A stretch of DNA of 62,198 nt, from NCBI GenBank assembly GCA_035504415.1, contig DATJRY010000004.1, positions 1 through 62,198 of the forward strand. The letters run 5' to 3'. The position numbers and the translations under genes were made by a program. Under the pieces are notes generated by a model. That model ran no database searches, was not told where the DNA came from, and saw only the letters and a program-made list of their open reading frames with translations. This document shows, one piece after another, positions 41,070 to 49,908 of this stretch. Positions within the stretch are counted from its first letter, which is position 1. Every line of letters starts with the position of its first letter. Origin of the DNA: Candidatus Sulfotelmatobacter sp. (GTDB taxonomy: Bacteria > Vulcanimicrobiota > Vulcanimicrobiia > Vulcanimicrobiales > Vulcanimicrobiaceae).

Positions 41070-41297
41070 TTAATTCGTCGAGGGGCTCATGACGCGGCGC
41101 TCGCGGATCTCTGCCGGCGGTCGCGGGTAGCGGCTGCCCAGGATCTCGCGCAGCGTCGTCTGACAGCCGCAGACCCGTGAGGGGACGCCGCGGCCGAGCA
41201 GCAGGGCTCGGCACCCGTCGAGGTGGTGCAGGGACGCTCGGTGACCGCAGTCCTCGCAGAGGGGCGGCAACAGGGGGGGTACGTCGCGCTCGTTCAC
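41070..41297 (-). CDS. small zinc-ribbon-like protein
   Basis: The product has 75 residues. CEDCGHRASLHHLDGC plus VCGCQT provides a CxxC...H...C...CxC pattern able to bind zinc. A proline-rich start and a short helical tail follow. It is 34 nt downstream of the ROK kinase gene in the same direction. No function known; it may be a nucleic-acid-binding ribbon. Confidence 0.65.
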   Translation of the reverse strand: MNERDVPPLLPPLCEDCGHRASLHHLDGCRALLLGRGVPSRVCGCQTTLREILGSRYPRPPAEIRERRVMSPSTN

Positions 41298-41331
41298 GCC
41301 CCCACGGTAAGGGACGTCGATTTCGGAGCGC

Positions 41332-42324
41332 TTACGTGGCGCTTACGGCCACCCGCGGTGGCGGTGCCAGTTGGGCGACCAGCCCGCCGCGCATGGCGAC
41401 GGTCGCCGCCCCGACCGCCCCGGCGTCGTTGCCGAGGGTGGCCCGGACGATGCGCGTGGTCCCGCGGGGGACGGTGACCGTCTTGGCCTCGACCAGCGGG
41501 CGGATGCGCTCGAGCATGAAGTCGCCGGCGCTCGAGACGCCGCCGCCCAGCGCGATGACCTCCGGGTTCACGAACGCGATCACGTTGGCCAGCCCCAGCG
41601 CGAGGTCGTCGCAGAAAGCTGCCCAGGCGGCCGACCCGTGCGGGTCGCCGGCCTGCGCGGCCTTGCGGATCGCCTTGGAGCCGAGCTTCTCGCGCGGGAC
41701 GTCGAGCAGCGTGCTGCGCGGGAACGAGGGCGCCAGCCGCATGGCGTGCCGGATCAGCCCCGTCCCCGAGGCCTGCGCTTCGAAGCACCCGACCTTGCCG
41801 CACGTGCACGTGAAGCCGCTCTCGGGCCGGATCTGATGGTGGCCGAACTCGCCGGCGCCCATCTGCGCGCCCAGCAGCAAGTTGCCGCCCGCGACGATCC
41901 CGCCGCCGATCCCCGTCCCCAGCGTGAGCATCACGAAGTTCTCGGTGCCCTGGCCGACGCCGTGCACGAACTCGCCCAGCGTCGCACAGCGCGCGTCGTT
42001 GGCGACGAAGATCGGCAGCTTGGGGAAGGCGTCGCGCACGCGCTGGCCCAGCGGGACGTTCTCCCAGCCGAAGTTGGGCGACCAGCGGATGGTCCCGCTG
42101 GCGGGATCGATGTTGCCCGGCGAGCCGATACCGATGCCGGCCACGTCGTACTTGCTGGCGTCGAGCGCGCTCTTCACCACCTCGGCCAAGGTCGCGAGGA
42201 CGGCGTCGGGGGCGTGATCGGAAATGTCCTGCTCCGCTCGGTTGTGGATCCGGCCGGTTTCGTCGACGACGGCCGCCATCACGTGCGAGCCGCCCAGGTC
42301 GACGCCGATCGCGCCGCGTGCCAT
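41332..42324 (-). CDS. ROK-family sugar kinase (glucokinase-like)
   Basis: The product has 330 residues from ATG at 42324. IGVDLGGSHVMAAVVDETGR is the ATP-binding phosphate-1 loop. The zinc motif CTCGKVGCFE and the sugar-binding ALGEFVHG/DPHGSAAWAAFCDDLAL regions fit bacterial ROK kinases. It lacks an N-terminal DNA-binding domain, so it is an enzyme and not a repressor. It phosphorylates glucose or N-acetyl sugars in the cytosol. Followed by a zinc-ribbon gene. Confidence 0.9.
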   Translation of the reverse strand: MARGAIGVDLGGSHVMAAVVDETGRIHNRAEQDISDHAPDAVLATLAEVVKSALDASKYDVAGIGIGSPGNIDPASGTIRWSPNFGWENVPLGQRVRDAFPKLPIFVANDARCATLGEFVHGVGQGTENFVMLTLGTGIGGGIVAGGNLLLGAQMGAGEFGHHQIRPESGFTCTCGKVGCFEAQASGTGLIRHAMRLAPSFPRSTLLDVPREKLGSKAIRKAAQAGDPHGSAAWAAFCDDLALGLANVIAFVNPEVIALGGGVSSAGDFMLERIRPLVEAKTVTVPRGTTRIVRATLGNDAGAVGAATVAMRGGLVAQLAPPPRVAVSAT

Positions 42325-42414
42325 CAGTCCGTCCTCCGCGCAAGGTGGTGAGACACGCCGCCCATTCTCCGAACCGCCGGGTTCTCCGCCGTCGGGACCG
42401 AAAGAATCGGCACC

Positions 42415-43116
42415 ATGCAGGAGACGATCGATCTCATAGCCCACCGCGAGCTTCGCAACTTGCGGCGCTATACCCGTGAGACGGGGCAACCGACGACGCT
42501 CGCGCAGCTGGATCTCGAGCCGATGACGTCGGTCCAGAACATCGAGATCGACGAAGAGCACATCACGATCCAGTACAACAAGAAGACGGTGCGCAACTAC
42601 AACGCCAACTCCATCACGCAAAAGGAGTGGTGTTACAAGTACAACGACGATGCCGAGTTCGTCGCCGCCGTCCGCAACGTCATCGAGCTGGCGCGCAAAC
42701 ACCTCTACGATCTGCCCGAGAACCTGGCGTGCCCGCCGGGCTGCGCCGAGTGCTGCAGCGGCTACGAGCCGTTCGTGAGCGGCTCCGACGTGCAGCGCAT
42801 CGCCGATCACCTGGGGATGAGCTACGAGGACGCGATGCGCGAATACGTCGTGCCGCGCGAGTCGGCCGACGGCTCGTACGTCGGCTGGCTGCGCAAGGTG
42901 ACCGAGACCGGCGAGATGTCGGAGGACGCGGTCGACAAGTGCGTCTTCTTGATGGGCTCGCGCTCGGGCCGCTACTACTGCGGCATCTACGAAGCGCGCC
43001 CGAGCGACTGCCGCGAGTTCACCCCGGTCGGCTGTGACGACGTCGACGCGACGCTGCCGCGGCACGGTACCTATCGCACCGGCAAGCCCTTCACGCCGCG
43101 GCGCCGGCCCCGGTGA
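42415..43116 (+). CDS. YkgJ-type cysteine-cluster protein
   Basis: The product has 233 residues. The CxxxCxxCC core is LACPPGCAECCSGYEPFVSG, with further cysteines in DKCVFLM, YYCGIYEARPSDCREF and VGCDD. This is the zinc- or iron-binding cysteine pattern of YkgJ/Flagellar N-methylase-type proteins. A basic region follows. The stop overlaps the oxidoreductase start by 4 nt. It may bind metal and assist a redox enzyme. Exact role unknown. Confidence 0.82.
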   Translation: MQETIDLIAHRELRNLRRYTRETGQPTTLAQLDLEPMTSVQNIEIDEEHITIQYNKKTVRNYNANSITQKEWCYKYNDDAEFVAAVRNVIELARKHLYDLPENLACPPGCAECCSGYEPFVSGSDVQRIADHLGMSYEDAMREYVVPRESADGSYVGWLRKVTETGEMSEDAVDKCVFLMGSRSGRYYCGIYEARPSDCREFTPVGCDDVDATLPRHGTYRTGKPFTPRRRPR

Positions 43117-44639
43117 GCTACGACGTCGCGATCGTCGGCGGCGGCCACAACGGGCTGACCGCCGCCGCGTACTGCGCGCGGGCCGGGCTGCGCACGGTGG
43201 TGCTGGAACGGCGCGACGTGCTCGGCGGCGCGACGCTGACCCAAGAGGTGTGGCCCGGCTATCGCGTCTCGGTCGCCTCGTACGTATGCAGTCTGCTCGA
43301 CCCGGCCGTCGTCGCCGACCTCGCGCTGGGCGAGCACGGCTACGAAGCCTACCGCAAGGACCCCGCGTCGTTCACGCCCTTGCTCGACGGCCGCTCGCTG
43401 CTGCTGGGCCGCGACGACCAGGCGAACGCGCGCGAGATCGCGCGCTTCGATCCGCGCGACGTCGCCGGCTTCGCGGCGTTCGAGGAAGAAGCGACGCGTC
43501 TGGGACGGCTGCTGTTCGAGACCTTCGACGACCCCGAGCCCTCGTTCGAGCGCTTTCCCGACGACGTGCAGGCGACGCTGCGCGGCTCGGTCGCGGCGCT
43601 GGTGGAGCGCTACGTGCGCACGCCGGCGCTGGCCGCGACGCTCAGCACCGACGGGCTGATCGGCACCGACGCCGGGCCGCGCGATCCCGGTACCGCCTAT
43701 GTGATGGCACACCACTACGCCGGTCGCGCGCTGGGCGCGCAAGGCGCCTGGGGCTTCGTGCGCGGCGGGATGGGCGCGGTCGCGCAGGCGATCGCGAGCG
43801 CCGCGCGCGCCGCCGGCGCCGAGCTGCGCACGGACGCCGCGGTCGAGCGGATCGTCGTGCGCGACGGCCGCGCGACGCGGCTGGAGCTGCGCAGCGGCGA
43901 AGTCGTCGACGTGAGCGCGATCCTGGTCAACGCCGATCCCAAGACGCTGTTCCTGCGGCTGCTGGCGCCGGGCGACGTCCCCGACGCGCTGCTGACGCGC
44001 GCGCGGGCGTGGCGCAGCAACGGCGTGGCGTTCAAGTTGAACCTGGCGCTCGGCGAGCTGCCCGACTTCACGGCGCGCCCGGGCCGCACGCCGCAGCCGC
44101 ACCACCGCGCGACGATCCACGTCACGCCCTCGATCGACTATCTGCAACAGGCCCACGCCGACGCGCGGCGCGCGGGGACGTCGACGGCGCCGATGCTGGA
44201 GTGCTTCATGCAGTCGCCGACCGACCCGTCGATGGTCCCGGCAGGCAAGCACGTCCTCTCGGTCTTCGCGCAGTACTTTCCGTACGAACGTCCCGATCGG
44301 CCCTGGGAGCCGGCGGATCGCGAACAGATCGCGGACCGCATCGTGTCCACGCTGGCGCAGTACGCGCCGAACCTGCCGGGGGCGATCGAGGCGCGTCAAG
44401 CACTCGGCGCGCCCGACCTCGAAGCGACGTTCGGCTTGAGCGGCGGGCAGATCTTCCACGGCGAGCTGGTGCCGGAGCAAATCTACGAACGCCGCTTCCC
44501 CGTTCGCTCGGGTATCGACGGCCTCTACGTGTGCGGATCGGGAACGCATCCCGGCGGCTGTGTGAGCGGTTTTCCGGGACGTCGCGCGGCGCAGGCGGTG
44601 CTCGCCGACGCGCGAAAGGGCGCACCGGCAATTCATTAG
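43113..44639 (+). CDS. CrtI/phytoene-desaturase-like FAD oxidoreductase
   Basis: The product has 508 residues from GTG at 43113. The dinucleotide-binding motif VAIVGGGHNGLTAAAYCARA heads a FAD-linked fold. LERRDVLGGATLTQEVWPG continues the family pattern, GFVRGGMGAVAQAIASAARA is the second block, and LYVCGSGTHPGGCVSGFPGR is the C-terminal GD-motif region. This group includes phytoene desaturases and retinol/PYROXD2-like enzymes. No crtB or other carotenoid gene is in the window, so the substrate is open. Confidence 0.85.
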   Translation: MSYDVAIVGGGHNGLTAAAYCARAGLRTVVLERRDVLGGATLTQEVWPGYRVSVASYVCSLLDPAVVADLALGEHGYEAYRKDPASFTPLLDGRSLLLGRDDQANAREIARFDPRDVAGFAAFEEEATRLGRLLFETFDDPEPSFERFPDDVQATLRGSVAALVERYVRTPALAATLSTDGLIGTDAGPRDPGTAYVMAHHYAGRALGAQGAWGFVRGGMGAVAQAIASAARAAGAELRTDAAVERIVVRDGRATRLELRSGEVVDVSAILVNADPKTLFLRLLAPGDVPDALLTRARAWRSNGVAFKLNLALGELPDFTARPGRTPQPHHRATIHVTPSIDYLQQAHADARRAGTSTAPMLECFMQSPTDPSMVPAGKHVLSVFAQYFPYERPDRPWEPADREQIADRIVSTLAQYAPNLPGAIEARQALGAPDLEATFGLSGGQIFHGELVPEQIYERRFPVRSGIDGLYVCGSGTHPGGCVSGFPGRRAAQAVLADARKGAPAIH

Positions 44640-44649
44640 GAGGGTGTTC

Positions 44650-45060
44650 ATGCAACGTACGATCGCCACCGCCGCACTCGGTGCGGCACTCGTGCTGGCG
44701 GCCAGCGCGCAAGCGCCGTCGCCGTCCGCGCCGCTGATCGTCCCGCTCCTGGAACAGAACAACTCGGGCGAGTCGGGCCAGGCCTCGCTCAGCGACACCG
44801 CCGCGGGATTGGTCGTCGTGGTCACCGTGCACGGCGGCAACGCCGCCGGCCCGCAGCCGAATCACATCCACTTCGGGACGTGCGCGAATCTCGGCAAAGT
44901 CGCGTATCCGTTCGGACCGATCGTCAACGGCACGTCGACCACCACGATCAAAGGCGTGACGATCGCCGACCTGCAGAAGGACCAGTACGCGATCAACGTC
45001 CACCTCTCGCCGACGCAAGCCAGCACCTATGTCGCCTGCGGGAACATCCCGAGCAAATAG
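44650..45060 (+). CDS. secreted CHRD-like or Cu/Zn-SOD-like small protein
   Basis: The product has 136 residues from ATG at 44650, preceded by AGGAGGG. The signal peptide ends near AASAQA (about 21). The mature part is LIVPLLEQNNSGESGQASLS followed by VVVVTVHGGNAA and PNHIHFGTCANLGKVAYPF, a beta-rich pattern close to CHRD/superoxide-dismutase-like extracellular proteins. The HIHFGTC block could bind metal. It is 10 nt after the oxidoreductase. Family assignment tentative. Confidence 0.65.
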   Translation: MQRTIATAALGAALVLAASAQAPSPSAPLIVPLLEQNNSGESGQASLSDTAAGLVVVVTVHGGNAAGPQPNHIHFGTCANLGKVAYPFGPIVNGTSTTTIKGVTIADLQKDQYAINVHLSPTQASTYVACGNIPSK

Positions 45061-45667
45061 TCATCCGGCCTTCAACGAAGGCGCCGCGCACAACGCGGCG
45101 CCTTCGCGCTTCGGCGTGCCGGAGCTGGCCGAGATGCCCGACGACATCCGCGCGATCTGCGAGGAGACGCGCGCCAAGATCGGTTTCGTTCCCAACGTCT
45201 TTCTCGCGTACGCGCGGCGTCCCGAGCACTTCCGCGCGTTCATGCACTATCACGACCTGTTGATGAAGGGCCCCGGCGGCCTCTCGCGCGCGGAGCGCGA
45301 GGCGATCGTGGTCGCGGTGTCGGCCGAGAACGACTGCCTGTACTGCGTGACCGCGCACGGCGCCGCGCTGCGCATCCTGGGCAAAGACCCGATCCTCGCC
45401 GATCAGATCGCGACCAACTGGCGCACCGCCGACTTGAGTCCGCGGCTGCGCACGATCCTGCACTTCGCCGCGCGCGTCAACGAGCCGGGCTTCGTCGCCG
45501 GCGACCGCGACCTGGCCGAGCTCAAAACGATCGGCCTGAGCGACGAGGACGCCTGGGACATCGCCGCGATCGCCGCCTTCTTCGGCTTCTCGAACCGCAT
45601 GGCCGGCCTGATGGACATGCGCCCCAACCCGCAATTCTACGAGATGGGCCGCCCTACGGCGCGCTGA
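45029..45667 (+). CDS. AhpD/carboxymuconolactone-decarboxylase-like peroxidase-related protein
   Basis: The product has 212 residues from ATG at 45029. The active motif is AENDCLYCVTAHGAALRILG, with CxxC plus downstream His typical for AhpD-type alkylhydroperoxidases. FGVPELAEMPDDIRAICEE precedes it as in relatives. This start overlaps the previous gene by 32 nt and runs through a 12-bp hairpin; no other ATG lies between, and a GTG at 45117 is the alternative. It probably reduces peroxides with a partner reductant. Confidence 0.75.
   Translation: MSPAGTSRANSHPAFNEGAAHNAAPSRFGVPELAEMPDDIRAICEETRAKIGFVPNVFLAYARRPEHFRAFMHYHDLLMKGPGGLSRAEREAIVVAVSAENDCLYCVTAHGAALRILGKDPILADQIATNWRTADLSPRLRTILHFAARVNEPGFVAGDRDLAELKTIGLSDEDAWDIAAIAAFFGFSNRMAGLMDMRPNPQFYEMGRPTAR
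45077..45105. terminator. 12-bp perfect hairpin downstream of the CHRD-like gene
   Basis: GAAGGCGCCGCG at 45077-45088 pairs perfectly with CGCGGCGCCTTC at 45094-45105, loop CACAA. It starts 17 nt after the stop at 45060. It lies inside the 5' coding part of the AhpD-like gene if that gene starts at 45029. It could terminate or attenuate. Confidence 0.6.
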
Positions 45668-46640
45668 CCGCCGTGATCGAGGCGGCGAACGTCGCGGGGT
45701 CGACGTTGCCGCCGCTGAGCACGATGCCGACGCGGGCGTCGGTGACGTCGACCTTGGCGAACAGGAGCGCGGCCATCGCGGTCGCGCCGCTGGGTTCGAG
45801 GACGAGCTTGAGCCGTTCGAACGCGTAGCGCATCGCGGCGCGGATCTCGTCGTCGGTGACGGTGACGACGCCGGCGCCCAGCTCGCGCACGATCGGCCAC
45901 GTCAGCGAGCCCGGCGCTTGGGTCTGTTGGCCGTCGGCGATCGTGACCGGGACCGGGATCGAGACGATCTCACCGGCTTCCCACGAGCGCGCCCAGTCGT
46001 CGCCGGCGGCCGGCTCGACGCCGTACACGCGCACGCCGGGGCTGAGCACCGCCGAGGCGAGACAACAGCCCGAGAGCAAACCGCCGCCGCCCAGCGGGAC
46101 GAGCAGCACGTCGAGCGGACCGGTCTCCTCGATCAGCTCGAGCGCGACGGTGCCTTGACCCGCGATGACGTGCGGATGGTCGTACGGCGGCACCACCGTT
46201 CCGCCGCGCTCGGCGGCGACCGAGCCGGCCACCTCGGCGCGGTTGACGCGCATGCGGTCGTAGGTGACGATCTCCGCCCCGTACCCGCGGGTCGCGGCGA
46301 GCTTCGCGGCGGGCGCGTCCTCCGGCATCACGATCGTCGCCGGCACGCCGAGCAGCTTGGCCGCCAGCGCGATCCCCTGCGCGTGGTTGCCGCTCGAGAA
46401 CGCGACCACGCCGCCGGCCCGCTGCGCCTCGTCGAACTGCGCGATCGTGTTGTAGGCACCGCGGAACTTGAACGCGCCGACCCGCTGCAGCGACTCGGCC
46501 TTGAGGAAGACGCGCGCCCCGATTCGCTCGTCGAGCGAGCGCGCGGTGACGACCGGGGTGCGCAGCGCGACCCCACGCAGCCGTTGAGCCGCGCCGCGGA
46601 CGTCCTCGAACGTGACCGCGAGCGCCGGCTCCACGCTCAT
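45654..46640 (-). CDS. threonine dehydratase / serine racemase-like PLP enzyme
   Basis: The product has 328 residues from ATG at 46640. The PLP lysine is K58 in QRVGAFKFRGAYNTIAQF. VVAFSSGNHAQGIALAAKL and LLVPLGGGGLLSGCCLA are the phosphate- and glycine-loop motifs of fold type II dehydratases. It has no C-terminal regulatory ACT domain, so it resembles catabolic dehydratases or serine racemases. It would deaminate L-threonine or L-serine. It overlaps the upstream gene by 4 nt and converges with the AhpD-like gene (14-nt overlap). Confidence 0.87.
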   Translation of the reverse strand: MSVEPALAVTFEDVRGAAQRLRGVALRTPVVTARSLDERIGARVFLKAESLQRVGAFKFRGAYNTIAQFDEAQRAGGVVAFSSGNHAQGIALAAKLLGVPATIVMPEDAPAAKLAATRGYGAEIVTYDRMRVNRAEVAGSVAAERGGTVVPPYDHPHVIAGQGTVALELIEETGPLDVLLVPLGGGGLLSGCCLASAVLSPGVRVYGVEPAAGDDWARSWEAGEIVSIPVPVTIADGQQTQAPGSLTWPIVRELGAGVVTVTDDEIRAAMRYAFERLKLVLEPSGATAMAALLFAKVDVTDARVGIVLSGGNVDPATFAASITAVSAP

Positions 46641-47092
46641 GAGCCCGTTTGCGGCTGGTCGTAGTGGAAGTGGAAGATCTTGCCGTTCGGGTCGAGCTCG
46701 ACTTTCTCGTGCACGCTGCCCTTGGCGAACGTCACGTCGAACTCGTGGATACGCGGCGGATCGTCTTTCGGCGTCACTTCCTTGACCCGCTTGATCGCGC
46801 CGAGCGGCCCCAGCGCGTCGGCGGCTTTGCCCAACGAGAGGCGCGACATGTCGGCGGCCGTACCGCTGTTCTCGAGCTTCTGCACCTCGGCGAGATCGTC
46901 GTTCTGGACCGCCGCGGTGAAGGCGCGGACCATCTTCTCGTTGCGCGTTTCCGCCGTCGAGCACGCGCGCGCGACCAGCAGCACGATCACCAGCAGCACG
47001 ACCGGGATCAGCCACGAGCGGCGCGTCGGCGTCGGCCGCAGGCTCATGCCGCGCGGCTGTGCCGGCGGCGGCGGCAGCGACCCGGTGCTCAC
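46637..47092 (-). CDS. membrane-anchored protein with DUF4878-like extracytoplasmic domain
   Basis: The product has 151 residues from GTG at 47092, whose GTGA overlaps the prfC stop. A proline-rich N-terminus precedes one membrane helix (LIPVVLLVIVLLVARACS, about 30-47). The outer part shows MVRAFTAAVQNDDLAEVQKL and FDVTFAKGSVHEKVELDPNG, the layout of a lumazine- or NTF2-like nuclear-transport-fold lipoprotein domain. Role unknown. The operon context with prfC and threonine dehydratase gives no hint. Confidence 0.6.
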   Translation of the reverse strand: MSTGSLPPPPAQPRGMSLRPTPTRRSWLIPVVLLVIVLLVARACSTAETRNEKMVRAFTAAVQNDDLAEVQKLENSGTAADMSRLSLGKAADALGPLGAIKRVKEVTPKDDPPRIHEFDVTFAKGSVHEKVELDPNGKIFHFHYDQPQTGS

Positions 47093-48693
47093 GCCGTCAC
47101 CTCGGACGCCGGCTCTTTCGCGCCGAACGGCGCGAAGCGCAAACCGGGATTCCACTGCTCGACCAAGTTGACGCTCCACGCGCTCTCGAACAGCGCGACC
47201 GGATCGCCATCCCAATCCTCGACCAGGCGTGCGCTGCTGCCGACCGTCGCGGCGCCGGGGTCACCGCCGCGCACACGCCGCGCGGTCGTGTACGGTAACG
47301 ACTGGAACACGGTCTTCACGTTGTACTCCGACTCCAAGCGGTACTTGACGACTTCGAACTGCAGCGCACCGACGGCCGCCAGGATCGGCTCGCTGCGCGT
47401 CTGCCCATAGGGGTAGAAAACCTGGATCGCTCCCTCCTCGCGGAGCTGTGCGATCCCTTTCTGGAACGACTTGTAGCTCGCCGTGTCGATACTCCGCACC
47501 AGCGAGAAATGTTCCGGCTCGAAAGCGGGGATCGGCTCGAAGCGCACGCCGTCGCCTTCGGCGAGCGTGTCGCCGATCGCGAACACGCCCGGATTCGCGA
47601 GTCCCACGACGTCGCCGGCATAGGCCACGTCGACCGACTCGCGGTCCGAGGCGAACAGCTTCATGGCGCGGGTCAGCCGCACGTCCTTCCCGCTGCGCAC
47701 GTTGCGCACGGTCATGTCGCGTTCGAACTTCCCGCTGCACACCCGTAAGAAGGCGACGCGGTCGCGATGGCGCGGATCCATGTTGGCTTGGATCTTGAAG
47801 ACGAAGCCGCTGAACTTCTCGTCGGTCGGTTCGACCACGTGCTTGGCGACGTCGATCCGCGGCGCCGGCGGCGGCCCCATCTCGACGAACGCGTCCAGGA
47901 ACAGCTCGACGCCGAAGTTGGTCACCGCGCTGCCGAAAAACACCGGCGTCACGTCGCCGCGCAGCATCGCGTCGCGTTCGAACGCCGCGCCGGCACCTTC
48001 GAGCAGCTCGAGCTGGTCGAGGAACTCGCGGTGCGTGCGCTCGTCGACCAGCGCCGCGACGGCCGGATCGGTCGGCGCGCTGGTCGTCACCGGCGCGCGC
48101 TTGGCGCCGTGCTCGGTACGCTCGAACAGGTGCACCGCGCCCGAGCGGCGGTCGTAGACGCCGCGGAACGTCTCGCCGTTGCCCAGCGGCCAGACCATCG
48201 GGTACGCGCCGATGCCCAGCACCGTCTCGAGCTCGTCGAGCAGCTCGAGCGGATCGCGCGCCGGCCGGTCCATCTTGTTGATGAAGGTGAACAGCGGAAT
48301 GCGCCGCGCGCGGCAGATCGCGAACAGCTTGCGGGTCTGCGGCTCGACGCCTTTGGCGGCGTCGATCAGCATCACCGCGGCGTCCGCGGCCAGCAGCGTG
48401 CGATAGGTGTCCTCACCGAAGTCCTGGTGGCCCGGCGTGTCCAGCAGGTTCATCGTGTGCCCGTGGTACGGGAACTGCAGGACCGTCGAGGTGATCGAGA
48501 TGCCGCGCTCGCGCTCGAGCTCCATCCAGTCGGAGGTGGCCGCGCGCGCGCGCCGGCGGGCCGCCACCTGGCCGGCCGTGACGATCGCCCCACCGTACAG
48601 CAGCAGCTTCTCGGTCAACGTCGTCTTGCCGGCGTCGGGGTGCGAGATGATGGCGAACGTGCGGCGCTTGGCGACTTCCTCGCGCAAATCCAT
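47089..48693 (-). CDS. prfC: peptide chain release factor 3
   Basis: The product has 534 residues. G1 is ISHPDAGKTTLTEKLLLYGG, G3 is DTPGHQDF and G4 is INKMDRPARDPLELLDELE. The RF3 region KRAPVTTSAPTDPAVAALVD and the C-terminal FEVVKYRLESEYNV support RF3 over EF-G or RF2-type factors. It is a GTPase that recycles RF1 and RF2 from ribosomes. Its stop overlaps the next gene start (GTGA), and the upstream gene lies 9 nt away. Confidence 0.95.
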   Translation of the reverse strand: MDLREEVAKRRTFAIISHPDAGKTTLTEKLLLYGGAIVTAGQVAARRRARAATSDWMELERERGISITSTVLQFPYHGHTMNLLDTPGHQDFGEDTYRTLLAADAAVMLIDAAKGVEPQTRKLFAICRARRIPLFTFINKMDRPARDPLELLDELETVLGIGAYPMVWPLGNGETFRGVYDRRSGAVHLFERTEHGAKRAPVTTSAPTDPAVAALVDERTHREFLDQLELLEGAGAAFERDAMLRGDVTPVFFGSAVTNFGVELFLDAFVEMGPPPAPRIDVAKHVVEPTDEKFSGFVFKIQANMDPRHRDRVAFLRVCSGKFERDMTVRNVRSGKDVRLTRAMKLFASDRESVDVAYAGDVVGLANPGVFAIGDTLAEGDGVRFEPIPAFEPEHFSLVRSIDTASYKSFQKGIAQLREEGAIQVFYPYGQTRSEPILAAVGALQFEVVKYRLESEYNVKTVFQSLPYTTARRVRGGDPGAATVGSSARLVEDWDGDPVALFESAWSVNLVEQWNPGLRFAPFGAKEPASEVTA

Positions 48694-48702
48694 GACCGGT
48701 CG

Positions 48703-49371
48703 CTATTCGCCGGCTGCCTGCAGCTTCGCTCCCTTCGCCGACGGCATCCACTCTTCGGGTGGCAGCCCGAACTCGAATTCGGCCTGGCGCATCGCCGCCT
48801 CGACCGAGCTGTAGCTGCACTCGCTTTGGACCGCGCCGGCTTCGTCGAGGTAGAGGAGGTAGTACGTCGCCTCGCCGTCGGCGCAGGCGATCGCCAGCGT
48901 GTGCGCGACCGGCAGCGGGACCGCCCCCGAGCGGTGGACCGTCCGGGGCGTGAGGTGCGCGCGGGACCGCTCGGCCTCGCTCAGCCGGATCCGGAACAGG
49001 ACGGGGACCTCGGCGATGCGGTCCTCGACGATGGGCAGCTCGACCACCGGGGCCGGCTTGGGCATCCCCTTGCCCCACTCGGCCAGCACGTAGCGCGCCG
49101 TCAGCGAGCGGTTCGCGGCCTCGCGCAGGATCGCTTCGGCCTCTTTGTTGCGGTAGGGCAGCAGCGCCGCGGCAGCGTCGACCCGGACCCGGTCGTCGGG
49201 ATCACCGAGCAGGCGGGTGAACGCGACGATACCGCGCTCGCCTTGCGAGAAGACGCGCATGTGCAGCAGCTCGAGCACCCCGAACAGCGCGTTCGCTTCC
49301 TGCGGCGTCTGCGCCGCGTGGCGCCGCATGTCGACCTGTCGCCATTCGTAGATGAGCTTGTCGAGATCCAT
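48703..49371 (-). CDS. hypothetical protein with HEAT-like / DUF2019-like N-domain
   Basis: The product has 222 residues. A helical repeat region at about 40-100 (RLLGDPDDRVRVDAAAALLP, EAILREAANRSLTARYVLAE) resembles HEAT/DUF2019-type repeats used in protein contacts. The C-terminal half (SGAVPLPVAHTLAIACADGE, YYLLYLDEAGAVQSECSYSS) looks like a separate alpha/beta domain. It is encoded 9 nt upstream of prfC. Function unknown. Confidence 0.6.
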   Translation of the reverse strand: MDLDKLIYEWRQVDMRRHAAQTPQEANALFGVLELLHMRVFSQGERGIVAFTRLLGDPDDRVRVDAAAALLPYRNKEAEAILREAANRSLTARYVLAEWGKGMPKPAPVVELPIVEDRIAEVPVLFRIRLSEAERSRAHLTPRTVHRSGAVPLPVAHTLAIACADGEATYYLLYLDEAGAVQSECSYSSVEAAMRQAEFEFGLPPEEWMPSAKGAKLQAAGE

Positions 49372-49380
49372 CCTGCACTT

Positions 49381-49887
49381 TCAGTATCGGCGGACCTGTG
49401 CGTTTCCCGCGTGCTCGTACACGAGCACCAAGCCTTTGGGCGTGCGATAGAGACGCGCGGACGGCGGAACGCGCAGCCGGTCTTGGCCGCGCTCTACCCA
49501 CAGATCGTCGGCGCGGACGTGAATCGTGCACGGCCCGCGACGCAGGATCGTCCCGGCCGCGATGCGCTCGCGCGCCGGCGGAATATCGGCCGCCAGCGCC
49601 GCGGCGTCGCCCTCGACCGACGACTGCTGGTCGAAGCAGTCGGGCAGCGCACTGAGCACCCAGCCGCCTTCGCCGACGAACGGCCGCGGTGGGGCGCTCG
49701 GCCCGCGCACGCCGCCTTCGAGCCCCGGTACCGGGGTGGTGGCCGCGTGCACCGGCGCCGTCGTCGTCGACGACCGCGCCGACGACGCCGCGACGCCGGC
49801 CAGGTGCACGCCCCACAGCACCGAGCCGGCGCCCAGCACCAGGAGCGTTGCGATGAGGTAGTAGCGCCACATGGCGCGATCGAACAT
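49381..49887 (-). CDS. single-span membrane protein, unknown
   Basis: The product has 168 residues. A helix at about 8-32 (YYLIATLLVLGAGSVLWGVH) anchors it, followed by a Thr/Ala/Pro-rich region and a beta-rich domain (ILRRGPCTIHVRADDLWVER, GLVLVYEHAGNAQVRRY). C-terminal DNA-binding or glycan-binding motifs are not seen. It is in the middle of the minus-strand run, 9 nt before the HEAT-like gene. No family recognised. Confidence 0.6.
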   Translation of the reverse strand: MFDRAMWRYYLIATLLVLGAGSVLWGVHLAGVAASSARSSTTTAPVHAATTPVPGLEGGVRGPSAPPRPFVGEGGWVLSALPDCFDQQSSVEGDAAALAADIPPARERIAAGTILRRGPCTIHVRADDLWVERGQDRLRVPPSARLYRTPKGLVLVYEHAGNAQVRRY

Positions 49888-49908
49888 CGGCGACGCGCGC
49901 CGCGGCGG

